In this document: positions 6,831 to 8,111 of the stretch, piece by piece | How positions within the stretch are numbered: position 1 is the first letter of the stretch | How the letters are laid out: each line of letters starts with the position of its first letter | DNA from: Verrucomicrobiota bacterium | GTDB taxonomy: Bacteria > Verrucomicrobiota > Verrucomicrobiia > Opitutales > UBA2995 | NCBI GenBank assembly: GCA_027297085.1 | Contig: JAPUIL010000793.1 | Coordinates: forward strand, 1 to 8,111 | Length of the DNA: 8,111 bases | Reading direction: 5' to 3' | The notes under the pieces: generated by a model | Database searches by the model: none | What the model was told of the DNA's origin: nothing | What the model saw: only the letters and a program-made list of their open reading frames with translations | Translations under genes and position numbers: made by a program

Positions 6831-7292
6831 CTATCCCTTTACTTTACGATTCGGCAGGTACTGGGGTTTATTGAGCAACACGGCCAGGCTGGAAGTGAAG
6901 TCTTTCGTGAAATCGCGGGCCTTGGCCGACTCAGCGCACATTTTGTACAATTTTTCAAATTCACGCTTAAATGCTGCTGGCAGCCGCTCCATTTCAAAAT
7001 ACCAATCTTCATCTTCCTTTGGTTTTTCCAGAGGCGTGATTTCCAGATAGGTCTTAGTTGAATCTGGGATCACATCGAGCAAGTAGCATTTGGCCAATTC
7101 AGCCCTTTCGCCGATGTCTTCAGAACATTCAGCTATGATGGACTCCAAATGTTGTTTGGTAATAGCTCGAAAGTTCTGATGAAGGTAGTTGTGAATTTGC
7201 GATGGTGTCAGGTTGGTGCGTTTAGCCAACTCAACTTGGTTTATACCATTCTTTTCCAGAATGATACGTAGACGGGTAGAGAATAAACTCAT
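6831..7292 (-). CDS. Small Xre/Cro-C1-type helix-turn-helix protein
   Basis: Predicted DNA-binding protein of 153 aa from the ATG at 7292. Residues about 5-55 form the Xre-type helical domain: STRLRIILEKNGINQVEL, the helix-turn-helix QVELAKRTNLTPSQIHNYLH (19-38) with the characteristic LAxxxxLxxxxIxxYL spacing, then a last helix ending in LESIIAEC. Residues 60-75 continue helical. The C-terminal half (about 80-153) is charged and unassigned (PKEDEDWYFEMERLPAAFKR, then a Lys/Arg-rich end), so it may be a dimerisation or partner-binding region. The target is not known. It is a single-gene unit: 173 bp separate it from dxs upstream, and a strong terminator follows it. Two inverted repeats lie in its upstream region and could be autoregulatory operators. 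A TTG at 7304 would add four residues and is less likely. No signs of a toxin-antitoxin partner or phage neighbours are present. Confidence 0.82.
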   Translation of the reverse strand: MSLFSTRLRIILEKNGINQVELAKRTNLTPSQIHNYLHQNFRAITKQHLESIIAECSEDIGERAELAKCYLLDVIPDSTKTYLEITPLEKPKEDEDWYFEMERLPAAFKREFEKLYKMCAESAKARDFTKDFTSSLAVLLNKPQYLPNRKVKG

Positions 7293-7465
7293 TTGACGGT
7301 GCAACTTTGGGTTTCTAGTAACGTAACAACTTGTTTCCAGGAAGGAAACGGATCTTGAGTCTTAACTTAAGAGACAGAAAATTACAATCATGAATTTATT
7401 AAAAAATAACCAAGGAATCTGCTAGGTAAAATCGGCAGCAATTTTTAATCAGTATAGAAACTATG
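7293..7465. promoter_or_regulatory. Upstream region of the regulator gene with two inverted repeats
   Basis: This 173-bp AT-rich gap lies between the end of dxs and the start of the helix-turn-helix gene. It contains GTTTCC-AGGAA-GGAAAC (7333-7349) and TCTTAA-C-TTAAGA (7360-7372), 41 to 79 bp before the regulator's ATG. No clear -35/-10 pair was found. The dxs-proximal half (7380-7465) has no convincing intrinsic terminator, only a short imperfect repeat around TAGCATAGTTTCTATA on the minus strand. Confidence 0.4.
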
Positions 7466-8111
7466 CTAATGCAGACTTGGGAAAGGGTTTTGGACCTGAT
7501 TTCCCAGTAATTCTTCCAGTTTGATTTCGATTTGGCCCAGGATTGTTCCGTCATCCAGGCCGTTTTCAGCCCTTAACTCATTCACCGAAGAGCCATGCGC
7601 CACAAACAGGTCGGGCCAACCGATCCTGAGAACGGGAAGATTCAAATTTTGGTCATTCACTGCCTCCAAGACTCCACCGCCGAATCCTCCACTTAAAACG
7701 TTGTCCTCAAAAGTTACAATTAACCGGGCTTTTCCTGCCTGGTAATTGAGCAATTGTTTGTCCAGAGGCTTGGCAAATCTTGCATTGACGACTCCGATAC
7801 TCTGATCAGTTTTTTCGGATAGTATGTCAGCCAGCCGTTGGCAATCGGCAACCCACGGACCAAGAGCCCAGAATTGAACGTCTGTTCCCTCCCGAACCAC
7901 CTCGGCTTTTCCTTTTTCGATGAAAACGGGTTCCTTTTTGATTTCTGTGCCTTGGGCAGCACCACGAGGCCAGCGAATAAAAGTAGGTACCCGGTATTCG
8001 AGTGCGGAATATAACATGTCGACTTGCTCATCCTCGTCTTTGGGTTGCATCACCACAGCACCGGGAAGGCAGCGCAGGTAAGATATGTCAAACATCCCGT
8101 GGTGAGTAGGT
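7466..8111 (-). CDS. dxs: 1-deoxy-D-xylulose-5-phosphate synthase, C-terminal third (5' end cut by window)
   Basis: Thiamine diphosphate enzyme that condenses pyruvate with glyceraldehyde 3-phosphate, the first committed step of the MEP isoprenoid pathway; its product also feeds thiamine and pyridoxal synthesis. The frame runs off the right edge. The first visible residues read PTHHGMFDISYLRCLPG, the conserved THHG block of Dxs, so the Met at 8095 is internal. About 214 codons are present, matching the expected C-terminal part of a protein of roughly 620 residues. The end of the pyrimidine-binding domain (MQPKDEDEQVDMLYSALE, FIRWPRG) is followed by the transketolase C-terminal domain, with GVVNARFAKPLD, TFEDNVLSGGFGGGVLE and HGSSVNELRAENGLD. 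The THHG block and the C-terminal motifs separate Dxs from transketolase or pyruvate dehydrogenase beta subunits. TAG at 7468-7466 ends the gene. Confidence 0.96.
   Translation of the reverse strand, partial: PTHHGMFDISYLRCLPGAVVMQPKDEDEQVDMLYSALEYRVPTFIRWPRGAAQGTEIKKEPVFIEKGKAEVVREGTDVQFWALGPWVADCQRLADILSEKTDQSIGVVNARFAKPLDKQLLNYQAGKARLIVTFEDNVLSGGFGGGVLEAVNDQNLNLPVLRIGWPDLFVAHGSSVNELRAENGLDDGTILGQIEIKLEELLGNQVQNPFPSLH

Overview
The window looks like ordinary chromosomal DNA of a free-living, aerobic, Gram-negative-type bacterium. It holds nine protein genes, two of them cut by the window edges. No RNA gene, insertion sequence, CRISPR array, phage gene or origin was recognised. A Verrucomicrobiota (Opitutae-like) source is my best guess, from the overall look of the proteins: a small protein beginning MW, a secreted Amidase_3 enzyme and exported low-complexity proteins. 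This is an inference without any database search. None of the seven visible gene starts has a well-placed Shine-Dalgarno sequence, which fits lineages that often initiate without one.

Layout. At the left edge (1-469, +) is the C-terminal part of a lytic transglycosylase. It converges on two minus-strand genes: a 108-residue protein of unknown function (532-858) and a LOG-family phosphoribohydrolase (926-1477). A hairpin at 470-495 lies between the convergent genes. Across a short divergent intergenic region, a secreted zinc N-acetylmuramoyl-L-alanine amidase (1595-2863, +) is followed by a secreted protein (2944-4569, +). The latter has a long Asn/Asp/Arg/Ser/Tyr-rich repetitive N-terminal half and two beta/gamma-crystallin domains (four Greek-key motifs). 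These meet a minus-strand block, read right to left: the C-terminal third of dxs (running off the right edge), a small Xre/Cro-type helix-turn-helix regulator ending in a near-perfect intrinsic terminator, then hemF and hemE.

How the genes relate. HemE and HemF catalyse consecutive steps of haem synthesis (uroporphyrinogen III to coproporphyrinogen III to protoporphyrinogen IX) and probably form one transcript. HemF needs O2, which points to aerobic life. Dxs starts the MEP isoprenoid pathway. The transglycosylase and amidase are both peptidoglycan-cleaving enzymes but lie in separate transcription units.

The least ordinary items are the crystallin-like protein with in-phase decapeptide repeats and the amidase with a long insertion between its zinc ligands. 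I see no convincing undescribed multi-gene system here.
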